A DNA stretch of 64,000 nt from Pseudomonas viridiflava (GTDB lineage: Bacteria; Pseudomonadota; Gammaproteobacteria; Pseudomonadales; Pseudomonadaceae): assembly GCF_900602065.1 (NCBI RefSeq), contig NZ_UWFN01000285.1, forward strand, positions 124,001 through 188,000, written 5' to 3'. Each line of letters opens with the position of its first letter. Position 1 is the stretch's first letter. Positions 16,787 to 26,336 of this stretch are shown piece by piece. The notes beneath the pieces are model-generated. The model saw nothing but the letters and a program-made list of their open reading frames with translations, did not search any database and was not told the origin of the DNA. Made by a program: the position numbers and the translations under genes.

Positions 16787-18130
16787 TTAAGCCTGGGCAG
16801 CCAGAATGCGCCTTTCCCAGGGGGTGATTTCATCGAAGAAACTGGTCAGCTCCAGGGTCTTCGATGCGATGTAGCCTTCGATGAACTCAACGCCAAACAG
16901 TTCCTTGGCCAACTGACTGCGTTTCAGACGCTCCAGAGCGGCGTGCAAGGTACATGGCAACGACAATTCATCCGGCACATGGATGTCCCCCTGTATCGGC
17001 GGCGTCGGCTCCAACTGATGATCAATGCCATGAAGCCCCGCGGCCAGGCTGGCGGCTATCGCCAGATAGGGATTGGCATCGGCGCCCGGCAAGCGGTTCT
17101 CGACCCGTCTGGCCGATGGGCCGCTGGCCGGGATACGTAATCCTGCTGAACGATTGTCATGGGACCAGCAGGCGTTGTTCGGCGACGCAAAGGGATGGCA
17201 CAGGCGCTGATACGAGTTCACATTCGGCGCGAACAGCGCGGTGAAATCAGCCATGCAGGCTTGCTGACCGGCAATAAAATGCCGGAACAACGCGGTAGGT
17301 TCGCCCTGCTCGTCACTGAATACGTTCGAACCGGTAACCGAGTCGACCACACTCTGATGGATATGCATTGAGCTGCCCGCCGTTTGCGCCAGCGGCTTGG
17401 CCATGCACACCACGATCAAACCGTGCTTGAGCGCAACTTCCTTGAGCAGGTGCTTGAACAGAAACGTCTGGTCGGCCAGCAGCAGCGGATCGCCATGCAG
17501 CAAATTGATCTCGAACTGACTCACACCCATTTCATGCATGAAGGTGTCACGGGGCAAACCCAGCGCCGCCATGCATTTATAGATCTCGCTGAAGAACGGT
17601 CGCAAGCCGTTGTTGGAGCTGACACTGAACGCAGAGTGACCTTCTTCGCGACGGCCATCAATCCCGCAAGGCGGCAGAAACGGCTTGGCTGGATCTGGAT
17701 TCGGAGCAAAGACAAAGAACTCCAGCTCGGTCGCCACAACAGGCGCCAGACCGCGCTCGGTATACCTGGCAATCACCGCCTTGAGCTGGCTACGGGTCGA
17801 TAGATTACAAAACCCGCCACCAAGCTCCTCGGCATCGCAGATCGCCAACGCACGAGGCTCCGTACTCCATGGCAAACGGTGGATCTGTTGGGCGTCAGGA
17901 ACCATTGCCACGTCACCGTCATCGCTTCCGTAAAAACGCGACGGCGGGTAACCGCCCATGATGCATTGCAGCAAAACCCCACGCGCCATCTGCAAACGGC
18001 GTCCTTCGAGGAAGCCTGCTGCGGTCATTACCTTGCCGCGAGGTACGCCATTCAAATCGGGTGTGACGCACTCGATTTCATCTATGCCCGTCAGCTGTTG
18101 CGCGAGATGGGCGTCGTAGCCAGTCATCAT
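16787..18130 (-). CDS. Glutamine-synthetase-family gamma-glutamylpolyamine ligase
   Basis: Probably joins glutamate to an amine with ATP (PuuA/PauA type) rather than making glutamine. The catalytic signatures are present: glutamate-rich VVATELEFFVF, the ATP-binding AKPLAQTAGSSMHIHQS and the C-terminal RVENRLPGADANPYLAIAASLAAG. There is no adenylylation-site tail, and at 447 residues it matches the short GSI-like amine ligases. P. aeruginosa has several PauA paralogues, and one sits at the same place after flgZ and an MFS gene, so this is likely the same locus (pauA5-like). It is transcribed divergently from the sugar island and upstream of the MFS gene. Confidence 0.85.
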   Translation of the reverse strand: MMTGYDAHLAQQLTGIDEIECVTPDLNGVPRGKVMTAAGFLEGRRLQMARGVLLQCIMGGYPPSRFYGSDDGDVAMVPDAQQIHRLPWSTEPRALAICDAEELGGGFCNLSTRSQLKAVIARYTERGLAPVVATELEFFVFAPNPDPAKPFLPPCGIDGRREEGHSAFSVSSNNGLRPFFSEIYKCMAALGLPRDTFMHEMGVSQFEINLLHGDPLLLADQTFLFKHLLKEVALKHGLIVVCMAKPLAQTAGSSMHIHQSVVDSVTGSNVFSDEQGEPTALFRHFIAGQQACMADFTALFAPNVNSYQRLCHPFASPNNACWSHDNRSAGLRIPASGPSARRVENRLPGADANPYLAIAASLAAGLHGIDHQLEPTPPIQGDIHVPDELSLPCTLHAALERLKRSQLAKELFGVEFIEGYIASKTLELTSFFDEITPWERRILAAQA

Positions 18131-18401
18131 TCAGTCCTTGATCAATCAGGTCGCAGAGGGCGACCTGCACAAAATACGCACCGGGTGTTCTGAGTTTCAA
18201 GCATTCGATAAAAAAACTACCCGGCTACCACCATCGCTCCCAGTGCATGCAGCACCTCTTGGCTCATATCAACATTGGCCGATTTTTTGCTTTGCTCTGC
18301 TTAGATTCTTTGGCTGCCATTTTTATGTCAAAGAGCAGGACCGGCATATCCACTTGCCGCGCTGCCGAGACCGCCAGGTCCACATAATTAGAGATTTGCC
18401 C

Positions 18402-19520
18402 ATGAGTAAAGCGATTCCTGTCACCCGTCCTCTGCTTCCCCCTCTGGAGGAGTTCGTACCCTATCTGCAGCAAATCTGGGACAGCAATCAGCTTACTAAC
18501 TGCGGCCCGTTTCATCAGCAACTCGAGCATGAGCTGGCCGACTATCTGGGTGTCGAACACCTGTCATTGTTTTCCAATGGCACCCTGGCGTTGCTCACCG
18601 CCCTGCAGGCTCTGCGCATCACGGGAGAAGTCATCACCACGCCCTATTCGTTCGTGGCCACTGCGCACTCGCTATTGTGGAACGACCTGAAACCGGTGTT
18701 CGTTGATATCGACCCCAACACCTATAACCTGAACCCTGATCGCATCGAGGAGGCCATCACCCCGGCCACTACCGCGATCATGCCGGTTCATTGCTACGGC
18801 ATCCCTTGCGATGTAGAGCGTATTCAGCAGATCGCCGATCGCTATGGCCTAAAAGTCATCTACGACGCAGCTCACGCTTTTGGCGTACGTCATCAAGGCC
18901 GGAGCCTGCTGAGCCATGGCGATCTGTCCATCCTCAGTTTCCACGCGACCAAGGTGTTCAATACCTTTGAAGGTGGCGCCATCGTTTCCCACGATGCAAA
19001 AACCAAGCAGCGGATCGACTACCTGAAAAACTTTGGCTTCGCAGACGAGGTCACCGTCGTCGCACCAGGCATCAACGGCAAAATGAGCGAAGTGAACGCC
19101 GCATTTGGCTTGCTGCAACTCAAGTACATTGATGACGCTCTGGCCAAACGCAAACGCATCGACACCCTGTATCGGGAAGCACTCCAGGCAATTCCTCACG
19201 TAGAGGTAATCTGGGAGACCCAGGATCAGCATAACTATTCCTATTTCCCGGTCTTGGTGAAGCCCGGCTTCCCGTTAACGCGTGATGCGCTGTACCAGCG
19301 GTTCCGTGATCAGGAGATTTTAGTTCGTCGCTACTTCTATCCGCTCATCTCCGAATTCCCGATGTATCGCGGTCTTGAATCCGCCAAGCCCGGGCGACTG
19401 CCCATCGCGAGCAGTATCTCCAGCCAGATTTTGTGTTTGCCCATTTATGACAGCCTCACTGATGACGCCTTCGAAAGCATCATTGCCGTGCTCGTCTCTG
19501 CCAGTAATGAGAAGAAATAA
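18402..19520 (+). CDS. vioA: VioA-like sugar nucleotide 4-aminotransferase (DegT/DnrJ/EryC1 family)
   Basis: PLP enzyme expected to turn dTDP-4-keto-6-deoxyglucose into dTDP-4-amino-4,6-dideoxyglucose (viosamine). The fold I family pattern is intact: GTLALLTALQALRITGEVITTPYSFVAT near residue 60-90, and YDAAHAFG at ~154. The PLP lysine is Lys184 in FHATKVFNTFEGG. The frame is open from 18138, but ATG 18402 starts the family pattern and gives 372 residues. Its stop overlaps the methyltransferase start (TAATG), so the two are translationally coupled. The viosamine assignment rests on the rest of the island; a related 3- or 4-aminotransferase substrate is possible. Confidence 0.8.
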   Translation: MSKAIPVTRPLLPPLEEFVPYLQQIWDSNQLTNCGPFHQQLEHELADYLGVEHLSLFSNGTLALLTALQALRITGEVITTPYSFVATAHSLLWNDLKPVFVDIDPNTYNLNPDRIEEAITPATTAIMPVHCYGIPCDVERIQQIADRYGLKVIYDAAHAFGVRHQGRSLLSHGDLSILSFHATKVFNTFEGGAIVSHDAKTKQRIDYLKNFGFADEVTVVAPGINGKMSEVNAAFGLLQLKYIDDALAKRKRIDTLYREALQAIPHVEVIWETQDQHNYSYFPVLVKPGFPLTRDALYQRFRDQEILVRRYFYPLISEFPMYRGLESAKPGRLPIASSISSQILCLPIYDSLTDDAFESIIAVLVSASNEKK

Positions 19521-20242
19521 TGCGAACTTGCCCGGTCTGCTCAAACCGCTTCCCCAACTTCTACCCGTTTTCGCCACAGCAACTGAAGATACTTCATCGT
19601 CTGAATGTATTTTATTCGGCAGACGATTTCGAAACCCTCAATCTCGGGCAATACAGTTGCCCTGAATGCACGGCCTCGGACCGTGATCGCCTGTACGCGC
19701 TTTTTGCCTCATATCTACTGAAACATCCAGACGGCAAGCCACTGAGAATTCTCGATATCGCACCGGCTCCCGTGCTGTCGCAATTCCTGCGCAATCTGCC
19801 GAATGCCGTGTATCGCTCCGCCGACCTGTTCTCCCCGTTGGCCGACGATATCGTCGATATCATGGACATGAATATTTATGCCGATGAGTCTTTTGACTTC
19901 ATCGTTTGCTCCCATGTGCTGGAGCACGTCTCCGACGATTCTCTGGCGATAGCAGAGTTACACCGAGTACTGGCTAGAGGTGGCGCCGCCATCCTGATGG
20001 TACCGCTGCTGCTGACCATCACCGAAACCGATGAGGATCCGACCGAACAGAGTGTGGATGAGCGCTGGGCACGCTTTGGCCAAGACGATCACGTACGCCT
20101 GTATGCCAAGCAGGACTTCATTACCCGCCTGAAAAAAGGTGGCTTTCAGGTTGATGAGCTGGGCACCGAATCCTTTGGCAGCGGCACCTTCAAGAAGCAC
20201 GGCATTACTGAACAGTCCGTTCTGTACATAGGCCGAAAGTGA
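19520..20242 (+). CDS. SAM-dependent methyltransferase with N-terminal zinc ribbon
   Basis: Likely methylates the sugar or sugar nucleotide made by this cluster. Residues 1-55 hold two CxxC pairs (CPVC at 4-7 and CPEC at ~48-51) that could bind zinc. A class I methyltransferase fold follows, with ILDIAPAP as motif I, and DFIVCSHVLEHVSDD, a standard class I landmark, at ~112-126. The start overlaps the vioA stop by one base. In P. syringae a methyltransferase (vioM) O-methylates viosamine on flagellin, and this gene is the obvious counterpart, though the target position cannot be read from sequence. Confidence 0.8.
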   Translation: MRTCPVCSNRFPNFYPFSPQQLKILHRLNVFYSADDFETLNLGQYSCPECTASDRDRLYALFASYLLKHPDGKPLRILDIAPAPVLSQFLRNLPNAVYRSADLFSPLADDIVDIMDMNIYADESFDFIVCSHVLEHVSDDSLAIAELHRVLARGGAAILMVPLLLTITETDEDPTEQSVDERWARFGQDDHVRLYAKQDFITRLKKGGFQVDELGTESFGSGTFKKHGITEQSVLYIGRK

Positions 20243-20320
20243 CGCACTTGGTTTGCATGATCGTTTGCATGTGCGCCTGAAAGGCTTGCCGTTTCTACCC
20301 TATTCCTACCTGGTATTCAG

Positions 20321-23300
20321 ATGAACTATCCAAGCCTGGTCAGTATTGTTATCCCGGCCTACAAACCCGATTTCTTTGAAGCGGCGCTACTGAGTGCCCT
20401 TCGCCAGAATCACGATGATGTCGAAATCGTCGTTTGCGACGACTGCCCCACTGACGCGATCCAGGTAATTGTCGAAAAACTCGGAGTGAACAGCCGCTGG
20501 CCCATTCGTTACTTCAAAAATGAAGTAGCACTGCGCGAAGCTGCCAACGTGGCACGAGGCATCCGCGAAGCCCGCGGTGAGTTCATCAAGTTTCTGTACG
20601 ACGACGATATTCTGGTCCCGGACTCTGTCCGGCTGTTGTACGACGTGCTACACGATAGCCCCGATATCAAGCTGGTAGCGTCTGCACGTAAACGCATCGA
20701 TGGCGAAGGCAACTTCCTGCCTGATAACCTTTCAACTCTTTACCCTTTCGGCCAAAACGTCGTGTTGAATGGCCCGGAACTGGTTTCGTTTCTCTGTCAG
20801 ACCCCTGTAAATTTCATCGGAGAGCCCAGCTCGGTCTTGTGCCGCCGCAGTGATGTGCTGCCCTTCGGTCCAGACCTCATGTCGCTGGAAGGAACGCCTA
20901 TCTGGTCGTTTGGCGACGTTGCGCTGTATGTGAAGCTCCTCCGCCAGGGCAACCTGGCCATGCTCGCGCGCCCGTTGTCGTATTTCCGCGTCACGGGGAA
21001 CCAGAGTACCCAGGCGTTCGTCACTGACCCGACACTCGCACGCGAAGGCCACGCCAGCTTCCACCGCATCACTCGTGAGCTGGGCTGGATGCGTCCTGTT
21101 GACTCAAACACCACTGTGAAAATCGCGCCGTTGTCCAAACGTGACGATGTTCAAGAGATGCAGTTGCTCAGCTACTTCGACCGCCGCCCGGCGGCAGCGG
21201 TCAACAATAAACAGATCATTGCTCGCCTCGACCAACACAAACCCTCTGCTGCGCAGCAACAGTTGCTCCGTGACTATCTGGCAATTCAAGACGGCGGCCC
21301 GGCGATAGCCATTGTGATTTCCGATTTTGGCAACCAGCCCGAGCACGTACTGACGACCCTGCAAAGCCTCGCCTCAGAAAATCCACTGCTGGACCGACTC
21401 AAGGTATTTATCCTCGCAGATTACGACAGCCAGGCGCAGAGTGCCTTGCAAGCCCAATTGCCGTGGTTGTCGGCAACTCTGGAAAGCCGCCCTGAGGTCA
21501 TCAATAACCTGATGCAGGAAAACAACCATGACTGGTGGGTCATGGTCGATGCCGGCGTCACCTTCACCAACAGCGGCCTGTTGTGCGCGGTCATGAAAGC
21601 ACTGGACTCACCGGGTTGCGATGCGGTGTTCGGCGATGAAGTGTCGCTCGACAATCAAGGGGCTGCCACTCTCGCTTTCCGACCCGACTTCAATCTGGAC
21701 TATTTGCTGAGTTGTCCCGCCGCCACGAGCCGCCATTGGCTGTTCAACAGACAGGCGGCATTGAATGTCGGTGGCTTTAACCCGGTTTATGCCCACGCAA
21801 TGGAATTCGACCTGATCCTGCGCCTGATCGAACACGAGCAGTTCGGCTCCTTCGCTCACGCCTCGGAACCGTTACTGATTGCGGCTCAATCGGCTCAACG
21901 TGACAATCCGGATATGGCCGCGGCGCTGCAGCGCCACCTGCACGCGCGCGGTTACGACAATGGTCAGGTGCACGGCATCATTCCCGGCCACTACCGCGTG
22001 AAATACGGACACACCAGCCTGCCGCTGGTCTCTATCATTGTTTCAGCGCAGGATCAACTCGGTACCCTCCTGCCCTGCATAGAAAGCATCCTGCAAACGA
22101 CCACTTATCCGCATTACGAAATCATCATCAGCGACAACAATAGTCAGAGTTCAGAAACAGTGCAGTGGCTGCTCAGCATTGACTCGATGCAGTCGGGCAA
22201 AATACGCGTACTGCGTCATGACAAAACCCTGAGTGCGTCGGCCATCAGAAACTCGGCAGTCCAGCACGCGCTGGGCGAGTACGTGCTAATGCTCGCAAAT
22301 GACTTGTTTGTTGTGCAGGCGGACTGGCTGGAGAATCTCCTCAACCACGCATTGCGACCGGAAGTTGGTGCGGTCGGGGCAAAACTGGTTGCGCCCGACG
22401 GCAGCATCGAACATGCGGGGCTGATTCTGGGACTCAGCGGCACGGCTTCGCCGGTCAATGCAAGCGAAAGCACTGGCGCAGGCTATATGCAGCGTCTGAT
22501 CAGCGACCAGAGTTACAGTGCGGTCAGCGGTGATTGTCTGTTGGTCCGCAAAGCGTTGTACGACAGTCTGGAAGGCCTTGACGAGCATCTGTTTGCGACA
22601 CGTTACAGCGACGTCGACCTGTGTCTGAAGATCCGCAACAGTGGCCATCTCGTGCTGTGGACACCTCACGCAAGCCTGGTTCGCGGGGGGACAACCCCAT
22701 CTACCGCAGATGCGGCATACGACGATCAAACCCGCGCGCTGTATGACACGTGGCTGCACTATCTGGCTTGGGACCCTGCGTACAATCTGAACTTCTCGTT
22801 GCAAGCACCGAGCTTTACGGCTCAGCCCGACCCCGAGCTGGCGTGGCGCCCTCTGATTCACCGACCGTTACCGGTTGTGTTAGTACAGCCTGCCGACCAG
22901 TCCGAAAGCGGACGTCGCATCAGCGGACCGCTGAATTTGTTGCGAGATACGCGAGCCATCGATGGTGTGATGTGTCATTCATCGCTGAACATCCCGGAAA
23001 TTGCTCGCCTGAGTGCTGACACCATTGTCGTTCAGCGACCACTAAGCGACACCGAGATCTTGTCCCTCTACGCAATCAGAACCCACATCAACGCATTCGT
23101 CGTTTACGACCTGAACCAATTTCCGTCATTCAGTCCGCTGGACAAAAAAGCGGCCCCGTTTGCCGCGATACAAGCTTCGCTGCAGTTGGGCTTTGAGCAG
23201 GTAGACCGGGTGACGGTACCGACCTTCGCCCTTGCTGAAATCTTGTCCGGGTTGCATGAGGACATCCGCGTCATAGAAACCAGACTCTCGCCGGTCGTTT

Positions 23301-23839
23301 GGCAAGGTCTGAGAAGCATCCGCAGAACCCGGGACAAACCTCGTGTTGGCTGGGTCGGCACAGCCGATCAAGGCGCAGACCTGCTACTGATCGAAAGTGT
23401 GATTCGTAAACTCGCCGATAAGGTCGAGTGGGTCATCATGGGTCCTTGCCCCGCGCGCCTGCGCCCTTTCATCCATGAGTTACGCAGCCCTGTACAAGAC
23501 TCGTTGCTACCTGGCAGCCTCGCCAGCCTCAACCTTGACCTGGCACTGGCGCCGGCTCAGGACCATCTGATTAATCAAGGCAAAAGTCCGATAAGCCTGC
23601 TCGAATACGGCGCGTGCGGCTATCCAGTCATCTGCAGCGACATTCTGTGCTATCAGGGCAGCCTTCCTGTCACACGCGTCAGGAATGAACCTCAGGCCTG
23701 GATCACCGCCATAGAAGCCCACATCGAGCAATTGGACACCTGCGCGCGGCTGGGCGACGAACTCAAACGTGAAGTTGAGCAGAACTGGATGATGGATGCT
23801 GACTATCTGCAGACCTGGCAGGAAGCCTGGACCCGCTGA
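20321..23839 (+). CDS. Large multidomain glycosyltransferase (three GT2-like domains plus GT4-like C-terminus)
   Basis: At 1172 residues this is several times the size of one glycosyltransferase. Residues ~5-290 are a GT2 domain with VSIVIPAYKPD and the metal-binding FLYDDDI (Asp94-96). Residues ~325-545 are a second GT2-like unit (IAIVISDFGNQ, then AVFGDEVSLD). Residues ~566-830 form a third (LVSIIVSAQDQ, EIIISDNNSQS, GAVGAKLVAPDG), whose acidic site is degenerate (LMLANDLFV). Residues ~850-1172 resemble GT4 enzymes (RVGWVGTADQGAD, then SLLEYGACGYPVIC). Flagellin glycosyltransferases Fgt1/Fgt2 of P. syringae are similarly large. It probably adds more than one sugar. It ends at a strong terminator. 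Confidence 0.82.
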   Translation: MNYPSLVSIVIPAYKPDFFEAALLSALRQNHDDVEIVVCDDCPTDAIQVIVEKLGVNSRWPIRYFKNEVALREAANVARGIREARGEFIKFLYDDDILVPDSVRLLYDVLHDSPDIKLVASARKRIDGEGNFLPDNLSTLYPFGQNVVLNGPELVSFLCQTPVNFIGEPSSVLCRRSDVLPFGPDLMSLEGTPIWSFGDVALYVKLLRQGNLAMLARPLSYFRVTGNQSTQAFVTDPTLAREGHASFHRITRELGWMRPVDSNTTVKIAPLSKRDDVQEMQLLSYFDRRPAAAVNNKQIIARLDQHKPSAAQQQLLRDYLAIQDGGPAIAIVISDFGNQPEHVLTTLQSLASENPLLDRLKVFILADYDSQAQSALQAQLPWLSATLESRPEVINNLMQENNHDWWVMVDAGVTFTNSGLLCAVMKALDSPGCDAVFGDEVSLDNQGAATLAFRPDFNLDYLLSCPAATSRHWLFNRQAALNVGGFNPVYAHAMEFDLILRLIEHEQFGSFAHASEPLLIAAQSAQRDNPDMAAALQRHLHARGYDNGQVHGIIPGHYRVKYGHTSLPLVSIIVSAQDQLGTLLPCIESILQTTTYPHYEIIISDNNSQSSETVQWLLSIDSMQSGKIRVLRHDKTLSASAIRNSAVQHALGEYVLMLANDLFVVQADWLENLLNHALRPEVGAVGAKLVAPDGSIEHAGLILGLSGTASPVNASESTGAGYMQRLISDQSYSAVSGDCLLVRKALYDSLEGLDEHLFATRYSDVDLCLKIRNSGHLVLWTPHASLVRGGTTPSTADAAYDDQTRALYDTWLHYLAWDPAYNLNFSLQAPSFTAQPDPELAWRPLIHRPLPVVLVQPADQSESGRRISGPLNLLRDTRAIDGVMCHSSLNIPEIARLSADTIVVQRPLSDTEILSLYAIRTHINAFVVYDLNQFPSFSPLDKKAAPFAAIQASLQLGFEQVDRVTVPTFALAEILSGLHEDIRVIETRLSPVVWQGLRSIRRTRDKPRVGWVGTADQGADLLLIESVIRKLADKVEWVIMGPCPARLRPFIHELRSPVQDSLLPGSLASLNLDLALAPAQDHLINQGKSPISLLEYGACGYPVICSDILCYQGSLPVTRVRNEPQAWITAIEAHIEQLDTCARLGDELKREVEQNWMMDADYLQTWQEAWTR

Positions 23840-23854
23840 ATCAGCAGTTACTGA

Positions 23855-23881
23855 ACAGGGCCCGAAAGGGTCCTGTTTTTT
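23855..23881 (+). terminator. Terminator of the aminotransferase-methyltransferase-glycosyltransferase unit
   Basis: The stem ACAGGGCCC / GGGTCCTGT (one G-T pair, loop GAAA) is followed by TTTTT. It lies between the convergent glycosyltransferase and KAS III genes. Confidence 0.88.
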
Positions 23882-23905
23882 ATGCGACTGCCTGCCAATG
23901 AATGA

Positions 23906-24937
23906 TCACCAGCGAATTACGCACGCCCCCCACGAGTAGCCCACGCCGAACCCGACAGCGGCCATGATCGTGCCCGGCTTGATGACGCCTTTGCTCAGCG
24001 ACTCTTTCAGCGCAATCGGGATAGTGCAGGATACCGTATTGCCGCTATGTTCGAACTCAGTGACGAACTTCTCCACCGGCAACTTCAAACGACGCCGCAA
24101 CGACTCAAGCATGAACTGGTTGGCCTGATGAAACACAAACAGGTCCATGTCTGTGGCAGCCAGCTCTTCATCAAACAGCGACGCAAACAACTGCGGGACA
24201 CGCGTCATCGAGAACTCGAAAATAGCTGGGCCATTCATATACAAATCGGCATCAGTTCGCACATTGCCGCTGTCGTCGCGATGCTCGGCGGGTTCCAGAT
24301 TGGATGCAGTCGGGCGACGGGCTCCGCCAATCGGAACAATCAGATTCTCCGAACCGGCTCCGTCGCTGCCATAACGGAAGCGCTCCAGATAAGGTCCGCC
24401 CTCGCCTTCATCGGCAACGATCAAGGTAACGGCGGCTGCGTCACCAAACAATGTACGGACGCTTTTGTCCTGGGGATTGATGTAACGGCTGTAAGTCTCG
24501 GCAGTGACCAGCAAGACCTTCTTGCACTGGCCTGACTCGATCATGCCTTTGGCTATGCCCAAGCCATACACATAACCGGAACAGCCCTGATTGAAGTCAA
24601 ACGCTGCACAGGTTGTAGGCAATTGCAGACGGTGCTGCAAGACACACGCAGTGGCGGGCAACAGATAATCTGGACTTTGAGTGCAATAAATCAGCGCGTC
24701 GATCTCGCTGCGCTGAACGTCGCTGTTGAGGAACAGCTTCTCGCATGCCCGAAAGGCAAGGTCAGAGGCGGTTTCCGACGGGTCGATAATCCGCCGCTCA
24801 CCGATACCGGTCTTGGCGAATATCTTGTCGACGTCCCATTCTGGAAACTCCCTGCTGAGCGTTTCGTTATCCAGCGAGTGTGAGGGCAACTCGTATTCGA
24901 TATTCCGGATTCGGGCATGGTAGGTCATCTGTATCAC
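23906..24937 (-). CDS. Beta-ketoacyl-ACP synthase III-like enzyme (first of two)
   Basis: Condensing enzyme of the FabH family with the complete Cys-His-Asn triad: Cys119 in DFNQGCSGYVYGL, His270 in FVFHQANQF and Asn300 in HSGNTVSC. Length 343. It probably helps make the short acyl chain loaded on the island's carrier protein. Its ATG overlaps the stop of the acyltransferase gene by four bases (ATGA), which fixes the start at 24937. It is the last gene of a five-gene minus-strand operon. A separate orf3/FabH-like gene is known in P. syringae flagellin glycosylation loci. Confidence 0.88.
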   Translation of the reverse strand: MIQMTYHARIRNIEYELPSHSLDNETLSREFPEWDVDKIFAKTGIGERRIIDPSETASDLAFRACEKLFLNSDVQRSEIDALIYCTQSPDYLLPATACVLQHRLQLPTTCAAFDFNQGCSGYVYGLGIAKGMIESGQCKKVLLVTAETYSRYINPQDKSVRTLFGDAAAVTLIVADEGEGGPYLERFRYGSDGAGSENLIVPIGGARRPTASNLEPAEHRDDSGNVRTDADLYMNGPAIFEFSMTRVPQLFASLFDEELAATDMDLFVFHQANQFMLESLRRRLKLPVEKFVTEFEHSGNTVSCTIPIALKESLSKGVIKPGTIMAAVGFGVGYSWGACVIRW

Positions 24938-25575
24938 CCTGAGATACGTTTGGCAGGAACGCCGAAGACTGTAGTGCCGGGAGCGACATTGCGTATCGCC
25001 ACACTTCCGGCACCGATTACCGCCTGGCGGCCTACCTTGACCTTCGGCAGAACACTTGCGTGCGTGCCCATGAAGACCTCGTCTTCAAGAACCACTCCAC
25101 CGGTTACATCACATTGTCCGCTCAAGGTGCTGAAATCACCGATAGAAGCGTCATGACCTATGGTGCAAGAAACATTGATCGTGACGAATGCGCCAACGGT
25201 TAGATCAACCGAAAGTAAGGAAAAAGGACATACGACTGTCCCTTGACCAATGGTGACATTAGCTCCAATAACAGCAGAAGGGTGGACAAGGCTAAAAAAT
25301 ACCGCCCCTTTCGCGAGCAACTTTTCGACAACCTTGCGCTTATCTGCCGGGTTGGCGATTGCACATACAAGATGCTCGTCAGGCTGAGGAACATAAGCAT
25401 CCACGGTCGAAATGATGTCGGGATAATGATTGAACCGGTTCAACGAACCTTCACCATCGTTGATGAATCCGACGATACTCCAGCCAGGATTAACGTGTAC
25501 CCAGTCAGTAAGCCACGCGTGTACCTCACGCCCGAAACCGCCCGCGCCAACAATCAGCAGCTTTTGACTATTCAT
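24934..25575 (-). CDS. PglD/NeuD-type sugar N-acyltransferase (left-handed beta helix)
   Basis: Likely transfers the acyl group from the carrier protein or CoA to the 4-amino group of the sugar nucleotide (VioB-like role). The N-terminal Rossmann-type part has LLIVGAGGFGREV. The C-terminal ~100 residues are hexapeptide repeats (IGANVTIGQGTVV and on to VPAKRI). His141 in CTIGHDASIGDF corresponds to the catalytic histidine of PglD. The frame extends to 25623, but ATG 25575 removes an unrelated lead and forms a four-base ATGA overlap with the upstream reductase. Product 213 residues. Confidence 0.85.
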   Translation of the reverse strand: MNSQKLLIVGAGGFGREVHAWLTDWVHVNPGWSIVGFINDGEGSLNRFNHYPDIISTVDAYVPQPDEHLVCAIANPADKRKVVEKLLAKGAVFFSLVHPSAVIGANVTIGQGTVVCPFSLLSVDLTVGAFVTINVSCTIGHDASIGDFSTLSGQCDVTGGVVLEDEVFMGTHASVLPKVKVGRQAVIGAGSVAIRNVAPGTTVFGVPAKRISG

Positions 25576-26336
25576 TGCGCAAGGTACCCCCCGTCGACAA
25601 CCAGTGAAGTGCCGGTCACCCACCTGGCAGCCGGAGAAAGCAGATAATTGACTGCGTACGCGACGTCGAGAGCCTCGCCAATACCCAGAGCATGTTTCTG
25701 GGCAATATCGGACATCGCATTTTCCCCCACAAGCTGGTCAAGGCTCTGGGTCATCTCACTATTAACAACCCCAGGGGCAACGGAATTAACCCTGATTTCC
25801 TCCCGTGCAAGCTCCAACGCTGCAACCCGCACCATAGAATCCATCGCGCCTTTACTTGCGCAATAAGCGAGCAGCGCTGGTTCGGCGACACGGGCCATCA
25901 CAGAGGAAATCAGAACAATGCTAGAGCCCCTGTTGCAAACTCCCTTTTGCCGAAAAGCCTTGATTAGCAGAAAACTTGAGGTCACGTTAGTGGCCATAAG
26001 GGTGTCCCAGTGGTCAAGACTGAGTGCCCTTATCGGCATAGGCATCAATACTCCCGATGCGTGAACCAAACCATCGAACGGGGTGGAACTGGACTTGACC
26101 AGATTTTTCATCCAGAGAGGGACATCTTCACCACTAAGGAAATCAAAGGGAGCAATGCAGTGACCCTCACCGTAAAGCTGACCGAGGGTCTCTTGCAATC
26201 GCTCTTGATTGCGGGCGACCAAAGTGATTTTCGCGCCTTGTTTACTGAGCCAGATAGCCACTTGCCGGCCAATCCCTGATGAGGCCCCCGTTACCATTAT
26301 CGATTTCCGGCCCAAGGAGAAAGGATTAACGTCCAA
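25572..26336 (-). CDS. Short-chain dehydrogenase, FabG-like 3-oxoacyl reductase
   Basis: Probably reduces a 3-oxoacyl-ACP to the 3-hydroxyacyl form. The NAD(P) motif TGASSGIG is at ~16-23 and the catalytic Ser144/145, Tyr158 and Lys162 (YCASK) are intact; the C-terminus has VTGTSLVVDGGYLAQ, as in FabG. Length 254. The gene appears to start with TTG at 26336, immediately after the stop of the second KAS III gene, with AAGGGAG upstream. An internal ATG would cut into the cofactor motif. It is coupled to the acyltransferase by a four-base overlap. Reduction of a keto-sugar is an alternative role. Confidence 0.83.
   Translation of the reverse strand: MDVNPFSLGRKSIMVTGASSGIGRQVAIWLSKQGAKITLVARNQERLQETLGQLYGEGHCIAPFDFLSGEDVPLWMKNLVKSSSTPFDGLVHASGVLMPMPIRALSLDHWDTLMATNVTSSFLLIKAFRQKGVCNRGSSIVLISSVMARVAEPALLAYCASKGAMDSMVRVAALELAREEIRVNSVAPGVVNSEMTQSLDQLVGENAMSDIAQKHALGIGEALDVAYAVNYLLSPAARWVTGTSLVVDGGYLAQ

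Noticed and set aside
22286..22861. Long minus-strand frame within the glycosyltransferase gene
   Set aside because: Lies wholly opposite a well-supported gene and shows no domain features.
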